From a virus, in the IMG/VR virus record IMGVR_UViG_3300005526_000027, positions 1 to 25,098 of that record: a DNA stretch of 25,098 nucleotides, one strand, 5' to 3'. Positions 5,631 through 13,562 of the stretch are shown here, piece by piece. The position numbers and the translations under genes were made by a program. Under the pieces are notes generated by a model. The model had not been told where the DNA came from and did not search any database. It saw only the letters and a program-made list of their open reading frames with translations. Position 1 is the stretch's first letter; each line of letters opens with the position of its first letter.

Positions 5631-7906
5631 TGGCCAATGGCATCAACGGCACAGGCGGCATAGCCAGGACCGAGCATTATCGTAATCTGGACGATGCTGC
5701 GGGCGCTAATCCTTCGCTGGAAGATGATCTCGACCCTGTCACGGTGGTCATCCAGGAAGACGCCGAGAAGCCAGTAGAAAACATCGGGGTCGAGCGTGCC
5801 GACGGCGCGCTGATTATACGCTTGGACGGTTACCGTCCGCGCAAAGAGACCACTTCCAAGGCAAAACAACACGACGCAAACCTCGCCGAGCACATCGATG
5901 AGCGCGAACTGGCCAGAATATGCGATGAGCTGCTCAACGGCATAGATTCTGATCGCCAGACCCGTCAGGAATGGCTGGAACGACGTGCCGCCGGGATCAA
6001 GCATCTTGGTTTGAAGATCGAGAACCCGAGATCACCCTCCGCAGACTCCGACACTGCGGTCGAGGGTCAAGCCACCGTCAGAAGTCCCATACTTCTGGAC
6101 GCGGTGATGCGGTTCCAGGCCAATGCCCGGGGAGAACTTCTCCCGGCTGGTGGCCCCGTAAAAATGACCAGCACGGCTACGACTAAGACCCCCCACAGGA
6201 GCTTCTTAGAGCAGCAGATGCAAATCCCGCGCGAGGATCGCGGCGATGACGCTGACACCTACGCCGAGATGCTGGAGGGAATGTTCAACCGGTATCTGAC
6301 GATCGTAGACAAAGAGTACTACCCCGACACGAATAGAATGTTCTTCATGCAGGGGTTCGGCGGCTGTGGCTTCAAGAAAGTCTACCGTTGCCCGATCCTA
6401 AGACGTCCGGTGTCACGCGCGATGGACGCGGCAGACGTGATTGTCTCGGATAACGAGGTTTCTCTGCACGATTGCGCCCGGGTCACGCATTGTATCCTGA
6501 TGCAACAATCCCGGTTACGGCGGATGCAGCTCGCCGGGACCTATATCGACATCGATATTTCCAACCCGGTGCCGCCCGAGGTCGATGCGCTCGACCAAGC
6601 CGAGGGTGACGTGGCGGGGCTCGCCACCTGGTCTCAGCGCCCCGAGGATTACAAACACACGATCTACGAAACCTACTGCGAGCTGGACATCGCGGGCTTC
6701 GAGCACACCGAAAAAGGTCACATAACAGGGCTGCCCCTGCCCTATCGGGTGACGATCGACAAAGACGCCCAGGTCATCCTTGAGGTGCGCCGGAACTGGG
6801 ACGAGAACGACGACCGCTACATCAAGCACATGCCGATCGTGAAGTACCCGTTCGTGGACGGGCTCGGGTTCTACGGGATAGGTCTTCTCCACATTATGGG
6901 CAATTCCACCGCCGCGATCACCACGGCGTGGCGCCTAGCGCTAGACTCTGCGAGCTTCTCCTCCTGGCCCGGGTTTCTGTATTCCGACACGGTCTCACGC
7001 CAAGACACGATGACGTTTAGGGTTGGTTTAGGTGCCGGCGTGAAGGTCAATACCGGCGGCCAGCCGATCGGTAACCACATCTACGATCTGCCCTACAAGG
7101 ATGTCACAGCTGGCCTGGTACAGGTCACCCAGCACATCGAGGAGGAGTGCCGTCGCGTCGGTGGCACGCCCGAGCTGATGGTCGGCGAAGGCCGCCAGGA
7201 TGTTCCTGTTGGCACCACGCTCGCCATGATCGACCAAGCAGTCAAAGTCTTGGATTCTGTGCATAAGGGGATGCACACCGCGCAGGCCGAGGAGTTTTCT
7301 CTCCTTCGGGACCTGTTCATCGAGGACCCGGATAGTCTTCTTTGCGCGGCGCCGACTACGCCTGGATTTCAGTTCGAGCGTGATGACCTCGTTAAGGCGC
7401 TCGAAAACTGTAATCTTTCGCCCCAAGCCGACCCCAACACGCCTTCTCACACCATCAGGATCATGAAGGCGGTGGCCCTTGTTCAGTTGGTGCAGCTGAA
7501 CCCGTCGATGTGGGACATCCACGCCGTGGTTCGAAGAGTTGCTACGATGGTCGGGCTGGGCAACGTGGACGAGCTGTTCTCGGCACCGCAGGCGCAGATG
7601 GACGGCAAGCAAGCCGCCGAGATGCAAAAAGCCCAGCTCAAGATGGCGGAGCTGGCGCAGAAGAGCAAAGATTCCCAGGAGAAGGCGAACCTGGAGATCA
7701 TCTCTCAGAAGATGAAGATGTTCATCGAGGGCGCCAAGATTCAGGGCATGGACCGGCAGAATCAGTCGCGCGAGCGCATCGCCGCCGCCCAGCTCGAACA
7801 AAAGAAAACGGAACTGGTCGCGGGTGCGATGGTGCATCCGCTCGCTGCGCCGGTTGCCCAGGAGTTCGCCTCGCTCTATCCGCCCAGCCCTGGGCGCGTG
7901 ATATAG
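5630..7906 (+). CDS. Portal protein
   Basis: Forms the dodecameric ring at the packaging vertex; it binds terminase during packaging and the adaptor afterwards. At 758 residues it is in the size range of P22-type portals. Features in order: acidic N-terminal region; a helical clip/stem entry (about 130-230); a Gly/Cys-rich strand GFGGCGFKKVYRCP near 242; repeated Tyr/Trp-rich beta segments; KYPFVDGLGFYGIGLLH near 406, typical of portal wing/stem; GGTPELMVGEGRQDVPVGT near 510; and a long helical, Lys/Gln/Met-rich C-terminus (about 659-743), like the coiled-coil barrel of large portals. Position just after terminase and before scaffold and capsid supports the call. Family-level assignment rests on pattern and context. 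Confidence 0.9.
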   Translation: MANGINGTGGIARTEHYRNLDDAAGANPSLEDDLDPVTVVIQEDAEKPVENIGVERADGALIIRLDGYRPRKETTSKAKQHDANLAEHIDERELARICDELLNGIDSDRQTRQEWLERRAAGIKHLGLKIENPRSPSADSDTAVEGQATVRSPILLDAVMRFQANARGELLPAGGPVKMTSTATTKTPHRSFLEQQMQIPREDRGDDADTYAEMLEGMFNRYLTIVDKEYYPDTNRMFFMQGFGGCGFKKVYRCPILRRPVSRAMDAADVIVSDNEVSLHDCARVTHCILMQQSRLRRMQLAGTYIDIDISNPVPPEVDALDQAEGDVAGLATWSQRPEDYKHTIYETYCELDIAGFEHTEKGHITGLPLPYRVTIDKDAQVILEVRRNWDENDDRYIKHMPIVKYPFVDGLGFYGIGLLHIMGNSTAAITTAWRLALDSASFSSWPGFLYSDTVSRQDTMTFRVGLGAGVKVNTGGQPIGNHIYDLPYKDVTAGLVQVTQHIEEECRRVGGTPELMVGEGRQDVPVGTTLAMIDQAVKVLDSVHKGMHTAQAEEFSLLRDLFIEDPDSLLCAAPTTPGFQFERDDLVKALENCNLSPQADPNTPSHTIRIMKAVALVQLVQLNPSMWDIHAVVRRVATMVGLGNVDELFSAPQAQMDGKQAAEMQKAQLKMAELAQKSKDSQEKANLEIISQKMKMFIEGAKIQGMDRQNQSRERIAAAQLEQKKTELVAGAMVHPLAAPVAQEFASLYPPSPGRVI

Positions 7907-7930
7907 AAGGCACACGCAAGGAGAATCACC

Positions 7931-9238
7931 ATGGCACACCCGATGGCAGGTCAGGCGAAGTCCTCGCAGAAGGCCCGGCTCAAACGCCTGGGTGGGAAGG
8001 CCGGAAAAGCCTGGGGCTCTTCCAGCATGTACAAGGCGAAGTCGCTGCCGGGCAAAAACGCCGGCAGCTCCACGCCGATGACGATCTCGGGTGGCAGCTC
8101 CAAGGGCCGCCCGGATCGCATGGCAGCTGGTGGCAGCGTGGGAAAAAAGCGCCACCCGCATGCGACTACGAACATCATCATCTCGCATGCAGGTGGTCGC
8201 GGTGGATCAGGTGGCGGCGGTGGGGCCGGTCCCAATCCACAAGCACAGCCAGTGCCGGTGCCTCGTCCCGTTCCGGTCCCGGTCAACCGTCCGGTTCCGG
8301 TGCCGGTGGGCGGTGCACCTGGACCCGGTGGCCCTCCCCCGGGTGCAGGTTTGGCGGCAGCGGTGCCGCCCCGTCCCCCGATCGCGCCACCCGCAGGCCC
8401 TCCCCCGGGCGCCGGGCTTCCTATGCGTCCGCCCGGCATGGCGGCTGGTGGCGCTGTGAAGAAGGCGGCCAAAGGCGGTTTTTTGAAGGAGTCCAACAGC
8501 CCAAAAGGGGGTGACGCCTATCCAGGCTTCCCGCATTCGCCCACCACCAAGGCCAAGAGCACGGTGTCTGCGCATGCCGCAGGTGGCGGCGTGAAGAAGC
8601 ACGCAGGCGGCGGTGGGGTTACGTTCACCAAAAAGCTTGAGTTTGGTGGCGGCACCGGCCTGGGCCTCGGTGCTGGTGCTACGCCGGGTGGTGGCGGCGC
8701 CGGTCCTGGTCAGTCTGGCCCTGCTGGTGCTGCCAACGCTGCGCTCGGCGCCGGCCCTGGAAGGGTGCCGCTGCCGCCGCAACAGGGGGCGCCAAACATC
8801 TCGGGTCGGCAGGCGATCCCGTTCTCGCAACCCAATACCGTGCCGCTGTCGGGCTTCGGTGCCAGAAACTTCTCCACCCGGCCCGCGCCGGGGACCACGA
8901 CTTCTTACGCCAAGAAGGGTGGCTTCATCGGGAAACACGACGACGAGGCCGAGGACAAGAAGCTGTTCAAGAAGATGATCAAGCAGGAGGACAAAACTGA
9001 AGCGAAGGAGATGAAGAAAGCCTCCGGTGGCGGCGTCGGTCCTGGTCTGGTCGGCTACAAGTATCGCACCAACGGCCCGTCGGGCGGCAAAGGCAAGGGC
9101 CTTAGCCCCTACTCAGATGCCAAGGTCTACCGTAATCAGGGCAAGGGCTATGCCGACGGCGGAAACATCCACGGCGCTGGGTCTGCTGTCGGGCGGATGG
9201 CGCGTAACAACAAGATTCCGGCCAAGACTGAGCTGTAA
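7931..9238 (+). CDS. Disordered basic Gly/Pro-rich virion-associated protein
   Basis: 435 residues of low-complexity sequence, no enzymatic motif. A basic N-terminus (MAHPMAGQAKSSQKARLKRL) is followed by a Pro-Val repeat (PVPVPRPVPVPVNRPVPVPV, about residues 110-128), Gly/Pro-rich stretches, and then a basic, Lys/Glu-rich segment (about 340-365). A short motif, a small or basic pair then GG then a hydrophobic residue and Lys, recurs: RMAAGGSVGKK, GMAAGGAVKKAAKGGF, AAGGGVKKHAGGGGV, KKGGFIGKHDD, KKASGGGVG and YADGGNIHG. Similar GG motifs occur in the 13226 gene. A strong ribosome site (AAGGAGA) and codon-consistent length support real coding. The role is unknown: internal head protein or DNA/scaffold-binding protein is a guess. 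Confidence 0.82.
   Translation: MAHPMAGQAKSSQKARLKRLGGKAGKAWGSSSMYKAKSLPGKNAGSSTPMTISGGSSKGRPDRMAAGGSVGKKRHPHATTNIIISHAGGRGGSGGGGGAGPNPQAQPVPVPRPVPVPVNRPVPVPVGGAPGPGGPPPGAGLAAAVPPRPPIAPPAGPPPGAGLPMRPPGMAAGGAVKKAAKGGFLKESNSPKGGDAYPGFPHSPTTKAKSTVSAHAAGGGVKKHAGGGGVTFTKKLEFGGGTGLGLGAGATPGGGGAGPGQSGPAGAANAALGAGPGRVPLPPQQGAPNISGRQAIPFSQPNTVPLSGFGARNFSTRPAPGTTTSYAKKGGFIGKHDDEAEDKKLFKKMIKQEDKTEAKEMKKASGGGVGPGLVGYKYRTNGPSGGKGKGLSPYSDAKVYRNQGKGYADGGNIHGAGSAVGRMARNNKIPAKTEL
8251..8310 (+). repeat. In-gene Pro-Val coding repeat
   Basis: A run of near-tandem GT(C)CCGGT(G/T)CC-type units encodes alternating Pro and Val (PVPVPRPVPVPVNRPVPVPV). It lies inside the disordered protein gene and probably varies in length among relatives through slippage. 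Confidence 0.7.
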
Positions 9239-9240
9239 AC

Positions 9241-9495
9241 GTGCTCGAACGGTTTGATCTGGAGTTCAAGGCGATCATGGAGCGTCAGCTCCTGATGCTG
9301 CTTCGTGGTGATGACGGACAGGGCGGCCTCTACAAGGGGCTGCTCTCGTGCGAGGACTGGGACAGCGTGAACCGCACCAAGGCTACGATCATAGCCTACG
9401 AGAATGTGCTGAAGACGATGCAGGAAGTTGCCAAGCGCATGAACGAGAACGAAGAGCCGATGCGCGCCAGTGGTGTACGGGGGTTTTCCCGATGA
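9241..9495 (+). CDS. Small helical head-region protein (84 aa), unknown function
   Basis: Not recognised. The protein (VLERFDLEFKAIMERQLLML, read with GTG as Met) is mostly helical, with two predicted helices around a Gly-rich turn (GDDGQGG), a Cys in SCEDW, and a second helix TKATIIAYENVLKTMQEVAKRM. The GTG at 9241 lies 2 bases after the previous stop. An ATG at 9277 with AAGG 5 bases upstream is an alternative start. The stop overlaps the ATG of the GroES-like gene (ATGA). Small helical proteins here may be assembly factors, but I see no signature. Confidence 0.75.
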   Translation: MLERFDLEFKAIMERQLLMLLRGDDGQGGLYKGLLSCEDWDSVNRTKATIIAYENVLKTMQEVAKRMNENEEPMRASGVRGFSR

Positions 9496-9968
9496 GCGTG
9501 CTCAATCCGATCGCACACAGCATGAGCACCATGTCGCAGGCGCCGATGCCGCCCTGGCGCAACGACGAGGAAGCCGAGGATTACAAGAAGGACCCAAGAG
9601 GGTTCCTGCTCGATCGCTGTGAGATGTGGATGAAGACGTGCACCGTGTTCCACAACTGGGTGATCACGGCGACGTATTTCCTGCCAGATTACCTGGGTGA
9701 GAGCCGTGTAAAGGGGATCATCCTCCCCGACGTGACGCATGACGAGGCGCTCTACCAGGGCAAGATTGGCTTGGTAATCGGCAAGGGGCCGCTGGCGTTT
9801 CGCGATGATGAGCACGTCAAGTTCCAGGGCCAGGACGTCAAGATTGGGGAATGGGTGCAGTACGACGTCATGGAGGGGAGGCAGTTCACGGCAGATCGCG
9901 TCCACTGCCGACGGCTCAAGGATACCCAGATCGTGATGCGGGTGCCCGACCCGAGGTTGATCTATTGA
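9492..9968 (+). CDS. GroES-like co-chaperonin
   Basis: 158 residues with a Met/Pro-rich N-terminal extension (about 1-54) and a GroES-like fold from about 55 to 155. Visible landmarks: HNWVITATYFLP (first strand, as in HDRVIVK of GroES), a loop ending KGIILPD (mobile-loop position, compare GGIVL), QGKIGLVIGKGP (compare RGEVLAVGNG), VKIGEWVQYD (compare VKVGDIVIF) and a last strand QIVMRV. GroES partners with GroEL to fold capsid proteins, as phage T4 gp31 does, and its position between portal and scaffold/capsid supports that. Known phage homologues are larger than bacterial GroES, as here. Start ATG 9492 overlaps the previous stop; an ORF extended to 9348 is rejected. Confidence 0.8.
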   Translation: MSVLNPIAHSMSTMSQAPMPPWRNDEEAEDYKKDPRGFLLDRCEMWMKTCTVFHNWVITATYFLPDYLGESRVKGIILPDVTHDEALYQGKIGLVIGKGPLAFRDDEHVKFQGQDVKIGEWVQYDVMEGRQFTADRVHCRRLKDTQIVMRVPDPRLIY

Positions 9969-9995
9969 TCCTTCGAAAGATGTGCGGAGAGAGCC

Positions 9996-10979
9996 ATGGC
10001 TAATCAAGATTTCAATCCCCCGGAGGAGGGCGAGAGCGTAGTTATCGACCTCAACGAAGCGCCGGAAGGCGAGAAGATCACTTCAGCTGGGGCCAAGCCG
10101 CCGCCCGTTCCCGGGCCGTCTTCAGCTCCCGCAGCACCACAAGCTGGGCTGGAGGAGCTGCAGAAGCAGATCAATGCCGAGCGAGCCGAGCGGACGCGCG
10201 TCACCCAGGTGGCGCAGCAGATCGCCCGCGAGCGTGATCAGGCGGTGCAGTTTGCCCAGGAGGCAGAGCGCAGGGGTGTAAGCACCTACGAGCTGTACAA
10301 CGAGAACCAGATCAAGGCCACGCAAGACAAGATGGAGGCGCTGGCCGGGCAGGCTGAACAAGCCATGCAGGACGGCGACTTCAAGCGTGCGGCGACATTC
10401 AATCTTCAGCTTGGGCGCCTGGGTGGGTCATTGGCCGTGCTGGAGCGCGATCAGGCTGTGTTGGCGCAGCAGCGCGAGCAGCGGCAGCAACCGCAGCAGC
10501 CGCAGCAGCCACGGCAGCAGCAGCAACCACAGCAACCAGCGGCTCCCACCGATCCGTTCGAGCGGGCGCTGGTCGGTCGCAGCGAGGCCACCAAGGACTT
10601 CTTACGCAGGCACAAGGAGCTGGTGCGCGGCGACGGCACGTTGAAACGAAGCGTCATTGATGCCCACGATCGAGCGCTGGACGAGGGCTACCAGATCGAC
10701 ACCCCCGGATACTTTGAATACGTGGAGAAATCACTGATGGCGCAGACACCAAGAGGCGATGGCGGCGCCGCTCCCGTTACGCGCTCCCCCCAGGGCTATT
10801 CCGCGCCGGTCGCGCGCAACGGCGGCCCTGGTAATTCTGGTGGCGGCGCCGGTAGCGGCAACTTCGTGATGACACCAAAAATGCGACGGCTCGCTGCCGA
10901 GCAGGGTGTCCCGGAAAAGGAATGGGCGCAGAACTATGTGAGGCTCCTCGCAGAGGGGCGGATCACCCCCATCAATTAG
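9996..10979 (+). CDS. Capsid scaffolding protein
   Basis: 327 residues, charged and helical, located just before the decoration and capsid genes. An acidic Pro-rich N-terminus (1-50) is followed by a coiled coil (about 51-160: LEELQKQINAERAERTRV ... ARERDQAVQF), a Gln/Pro run (158-182), a helical middle (DPFERALVGRSEATKDFLRRH), a Gly-rich linker and a short helical C-terminus starting MTPKMRRLAAEQGV. Scaffolds of this design bind capsid subunits by the C-terminal helix, and the basic MTPKMRRL helix is the natural candidate. A good ribosome site (GGAGAGA) precedes the ATG. Assignment is by composition and position, since scaffold sequences diverge. Confidence 0.82.
   Translation: MANQDFNPPEEGESVVIDLNEAPEGEKITSAGAKPPPVPGPSSAPAAPQAGLEELQKQINAERAERTRVTQVAQQIARERDQAVQFAQEAERRGVSTYELYNENQIKATQDKMEALAGQAEQAMQDGDFKRAATFNLQLGRLGGSLAVLERDQAVLAQQREQRQQPQQPQQPRQQQQPQQPAAPTDPFERALVGRSEATKDFLRRHKELVRGDGTLKRSVIDAHDRALDEGYQIDTPGYFEYVEKSLMAQTPRGDGGAAPVTRSPQGYSAPVARNGGPGNSGGGAGSGNFVMTPKMRRLAAEQGVPEKEWAQNYVRLLAEGRITPIN
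10467..10540 (+). repeat. In-gene CAG/CCG-rich Gln-Pro repeat in scaffold
   Basis: The segment encodes QQPQQPQQPRQQQQPQQP. The nucleotide run consists of CAG/CAA and CCG/CCA units. It is a flexible linker between the coiled coil and the C-terminal part of the scaffold and may be length-variable. Confidence 0.6.
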
Positions 10980-10986
10980 GTGACAC

Positions 10987-11556
10987 ATGGAAAATCTCTC
11001 ACCCTGGCGCGAGAGCCCGCACGAAGACGTACCTTTTGGCATTCCTGGTGCGTCTAGCGCTGCGCTGCGCTCGGGCCTGCATGAAGAGCTTCGGCTCGAT
11101 CTCACGCGGCAGAGGTTACACTCGGGCAACCAGAACATCGATCCGTATGACATCTCGGACATCTACGCGAAGTACGCCCCGACCCGGGGTGATCCGCGTC
11201 GCGGAAACGTCGTTCACGAGATCGACTTCAATTGGAAGCGTTACGAGACCTACGGCAAGCCGGATTATTCCGAGCAGCGTGCCTATCACGCCCAGGGCTG
11301 GCGCCCGGTGATGCATCATCATTTTCCGGGAAGATTTGCCCCCGAGGGGACAGAAGGGCCGGTTGTCGTCAAGGACATGATCCTGATGGAACGACCTATG
11401 ACCTTGACTCTGAAGGCAAGAAATGAAGAGATTGATCAGGCGACTCAGGCCATGCGGATCAATCGCGAGAAGGTCAGAGACACGCCAGATGGAAGTATGC
11501 CGCGAATCGTCTATGCTGACCGCACTTCGCGCGAGGCCATAGAGATACCGGACTAA
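10987..11556 (+). CDS. Head-region protein, unknown function (189 aa)
   Basis: Not recognised as a named family. It begins MENLSPWRESPHEDVPFGIP, has a Tyr/Arg-rich centre (YAPTRGDPRRG, FNWKRYETYGKPDYSEQR), then GWRPVMHHHFPGRFAPEG, GPVVVKDMILMERP and a C-terminal charged helix with TLKARNEEIDQATQAMR. The pattern WRPV-x-x-x-x-FPGR ... GP ... VLMERP ... AR-x-E recalls an uncharacterised phage family next to capsid genes. The ATG follows AGGTGA, and 8 bases separate it from the scaffold stop, so it belongs to the head operon. Possibly a minor head protein; that is inference from position. Confidence 0.74.
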   Translation: MENLSPWRESPHEDVPFGIPGASSAALRSGLHEELRLDLTRQRLHSGNQNIDPYDISDIYAKYAPTRGDPRRGNVVHEIDFNWKRYETYGKPDYSEQRAYHAQGWRPVMHHHFPGRFAPEGTEGPVVVKDMILMERPMTLTLKARNEEIDQATQAMRINREKVRDTPDGSMPRIVYADRTSREAIEIPD

Positions 11557-11558
11557 AT

Positions 11559-11575
11559 CCCCGACCAAGTCGGGG
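11559..11575 (+). terminator. Strong hairpin after the head-region gene, no T-run
   Basis: CCCCGAC (11559-11565), loop CAA, GTCGGGG (11569-11575): a perfect 7-bp stem starting 2 bases after the stop codon of the preceding gene. The base sequence that follows (TCGCGTCC) has no T-run, so it is not a classical intrinsic terminator. It could be an attenuator, an RNA-stabilising hairpin or a processing site before the decoration/capsid transcript. Confidence 0.5.
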
Positions 11576-11624
11576 TCGCGTCCACCGCCTGGACGTGTCT
11601 AACTAATCTCACCGCTCGGACGGA

Positions 11625-11672
11625 GGCGACGCTCGCCAAGGCCCGGCAACCCTGGAAAGGGAGGCCAGCCTC
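11625..11672 (+). promoter_or_regulatory. Structured leader upstream of decoration/capsid genes
   Basis: The leader holds GGCGA-CGC-TCGCC (11625-11637) and GAGGC-CA-GCCTC (11661-11672), the latter ending immediately before the ATG at 11673. The second palindrome includes the ribosome site AAAGGGAGG (11656-11664). If folded it would place the ribosome site in a small hairpin at the start codon, with a 4-bp stem and CCAG loop or 5-bp with a tight loop. The stem is short, so real translational control is uncertain. Confidence 0.35.
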
Positions 11673-12266
11673 ATGGCAAACACCAATTCGCCTTTTGGTT
11701 TCAAGCCTATTCGTCGTCTTGACGGCGCGGCTTGGTCAAGCTGTCACACCACCAAGAAGATGCAGATCACCGCAGGCGCCTGCAATCGCGGCGACGTGGT
11801 GAAGCAGATGCCCGACGGCACGGTTGCGGTCAGCGCTGCTGCTGCGGGTTATCTCAACGTCGGCGTCTTCGTCGGCTGCCACTACACGGTGGCCTCGCTC
11901 GGTTATCCGATCTGGACGAACTATTGGCCTGGGGCTGGCGCCGCTCCTGGCACCCTGGTCGACGCCTTCGTGATCGATGATCCGATGGTGGTGTACGAGG
12001 TCATGGCCGCGACCGGGCCGATCACCTTGGCCAACGTCGGCGACAATGCGGACGTTGTGGTTACCGCTTCCGCCACCGGGTTTTCCAAGTGGGCACTTGC
12101 TACGCCGGCTGTTGCCGCCGGCAGCGACGTGCTGCCGTTCAAGGTCGTCGGTGTCGGTAACAACGGCATCTTCATCCAGGACGGCTACGACGCCGCCTCG
12201 GCGAACAACATCGTGGAAGTCGCCTGGAACGTCCAGAATTACAAGACCGTCGGGCTCAACGCCTAG
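11673..12266 (+). CDS. Capsid decoration-like structural protein
   Basis: 197 residues rich in Gly, Ala and Val, no Lys clusters and almost entirely predicted beta strand. It starts MANTNSPFGFKPIRRLDGA, a beginning I recognise from an uncharacterised but common family of phage structural proteins (MANxNxPFGFxPxR) encoded immediately before major capsid genes. Features: GDVVKQMPDGTVAV, GVFVGCHYT, YPIWTNYWPG, DDPMVVYEV, and a terminal beta hairpin. Head stabilisation or decoration is inferred from position and from relatives seen in virions. A strong ribosome site, followed by a 27-bp gap to the capsid gene, suggests high expression together with it. Confidence 0.78.
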   Translation: MANTNSPFGFKPIRRLDGAAWSSCHTTKKMQITAGACNRGDVVKQMPDGTVAVSAAAAGYLNVGVFVGCHYTVASLGYPIWTNYWPGAGAAPGTLVDAFVIDDPMVVYEVMAATGPITLANVGDNADVVVTASATGFSKWALATPAVAAGSDVLPFKVVGVGNNGIFIQDGYDAASANNIVEVAWNVQNYKTVGLNA

Positions 12267-12293
12267 AGCACGGGTCAGGGAAAGGGCTAAGTC

Positions 12294-13205
12294 ATGGCTA
12301 TTGATCTTGCATCGATCAAGAACGAGCTGTTCCCCGGCCTGGCCGCTGTGGAAGGTCGTTACAAGAAGATCGAGACCAAGTGGTCCCGGCTCTTCGAAAA
12401 GCGCACATCTAAGATGGCGCTCGAACGCAGGACGCAGATGGCGTACCTGCCGCTCGCCAGAGAGAAGGGCGAGGGTCAGAGCACCTACTTCGATGACCGA
12501 GCTGGTGAGCGCTGGCTCTACAGCGCTGAGATGAAAGAGCTGAGCTTAGGCTACATCATCACCAGGAAGGCCGTTGAAGACAATCAGTACCGCGCAGAGT
12601 TCAATCCTTCAAACCTGGGTCTGCAGGACGTCTTTGCGACCACGAAGGAAATCTACGCGGCTAACATCTTCAACATGGGCACGGTGCTCGACCCCACCGT
12701 CGGCGGCGACCAGAAGCCGTTGTTCGATATCGCGCATCCGCTAGACACTGGGTCGGTTGCCAACAAGCCGGCAGTGGACATCGATCTCAACGAGAGCACC
12801 TTGCTCACGTCGATGACCACCATCAGGAACAACTGGGTCGATGAGCGTAATATTAAAATCTCCGCTCGCGCCGAGCTGGTGATCGTTCCCACCGCGCTTG
12901 AACCAGTCATCGTCAGGCTGCTTCGCACGACCCTCCGTCCAGGAACCAACGACAACGACGTCAATGCGATCCAGCACGTCGGTGGCGGACTGCGCGATTA
13001 CGTTGTCAACGAGTTCCTGACCTCGAACTTCGCCTGGTTCGTGAAGACCGACAAGCGCGGGCTGATCTACTACGATCGCGTTCCGTTCGAGATGGACATG
13101 TATGTGGATTTCGATACGGACAACTTGAAAGTCAAAGGCCGTGAGCGTTATGCGTTCTCGTACTTTGATTGGCGCTCGGTGTACGGGAGCTATCCCACGA
13201 GCTAA
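12294..13205 (+). CDS. Major capsid protein (HK97-fold, Mu gpT-like)
   Basis: Builds the icosahedral shell. The 303-residue protein has an N-terminal helical part (IKNELFPGLAAVEGRYKKI), a charged loop region (MAYLPLAREKGEGQSTYFDD), a spine helix (LGLQDVFATTKEIYAANIFN, about 109-127) and QKPLFDIAHPLD (140-151), matching the Mu gpT-type motif K-x-LF-x-x-x-H-x-LD. It continues with LTSMTTIRNNW, IKISARAELVIVPTALEPVIVRLL, NDNDVNAIQ and a C-terminal domain (FAWFVKTDKRGLIYYDRVPFE ... KGRERYAFSYFDWRSVYG). Position after scaffold and decoration agrees. The ribosome site is GGGAAAGGG, about 12 bases before the ATG. No N-terminal delta domain is present, consistent with a separate scaffold. Confidence 0.92.
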   Translation: MAIDLASIKNELFPGLAAVEGRYKKIETKWSRLFEKRTSKMALERRTQMAYLPLAREKGEGQSTYFDDRAGERWLYSAEMKELSLGYIITRKAVEDNQYRAEFNPSNLGLQDVFATTKEIYAANIFNMGTVLDPTVGGDQKPLFDIAHPLDTGSVANKPAVDIDLNESTLLTSMTTIRNNWVDERNIKISARAELVIVPTALEPVIVRLLRTTLRPGTNDNDVNAIQHVGGGLRDYVVNEFLTSNFAWFVKTDKRGLIYYDRVPFEMDMYVDFDTDNLKVKGRERYAFSYFDWRSVYGSYPTS

Positions 13206-13225
13206 GACCATGCAGGGAGAACCAC

Positions 13226-13561
13226 ATGGCGACGCGCCCCCCTGCTGGCCCGATAGGTAACAGCCCTCGTGACGTGCGTGACGACGCTGTCGGCGTCCCT
13301 GCCGAGAACGTCAATGCGCCCGAGCCGCCGCGCTGGCCGACCAAGCCCAAGAAGATCACCAAGAACGACTTCCACGCCAAGGTGAGCGGCGGCAGTTCGT
13401 CCAAGCGTGCCGATCGCGCGCCGCATTTTCGCAAGGGTGGATTCGTGTCGGGCTACGCTTCTGGCGGCGTGATCGGGAAGCGCGAGGACCTGCCGAGCGA
13501 AAAGAAGAACGATCCGTTTGCCAAGCAGAACCTGAAGAAGGGCGGCCCCGTCAAGAAGTGA
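13226..13561 (+). CDS. Small disordered basic protein with GG motifs
   Basis: 111 residues, unknown function, very rich in Lys, Arg, Pro and Gly and predicted disordered. It begins MATRPPAGPIGNSPRDVRDD, then VPAENVNAPEPPRWPTKP, and ends with KKNDPFAKQNLKKGGPVKK. It repeats the short motif found in the 7931 gene: HFRKGGFVSGYASGGVIGKRED and LKKGGPVKK (compare KKGGFIGKHDDE there). A ribosome site GGGAGA precedes the ATG at 13226; an earlier in-frame ATG (13169) lies inside the capsid gene and is rejected. The two proteins flanking the capsid genes may be a functional pair. Role unknown. Confidence 0.76.
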   Translation: MATRPPAGPIGNSPRDVRDDAVGVPAENVNAPEPPRWPTKPKKITKNDFHAKVSGGSSSKRADRAPHFRKGGFVSGYASGGVIGKREDLPSEKKNDPFAKQNLKKGGPVKK

Positions 13562-13562
13562 C

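Noticed and set aside
7028-8188. Long minus-strand ORF (386 codons) antisense to portal and the disordered protein
   Set aside because: It lies fully under a portal with clear motifs and is Arg/Leu-rich in the manner of GC-rich antisense reading; no ribosome site.
8251-8310. Possible CRISPR-like or tandem repeat array
   Set aside because: The repeat is an in-frame coding repeat (Pro-Val) with no spacers of constant length.
7510-8514. Plus-strand 334-codon ORF crossing portal end and the Gly-rich gene
   Set aside because: It starts inside portal and reads the downstream gene out of frame; the 7931 frame has a strong ribosome site and sensible motif repeats.
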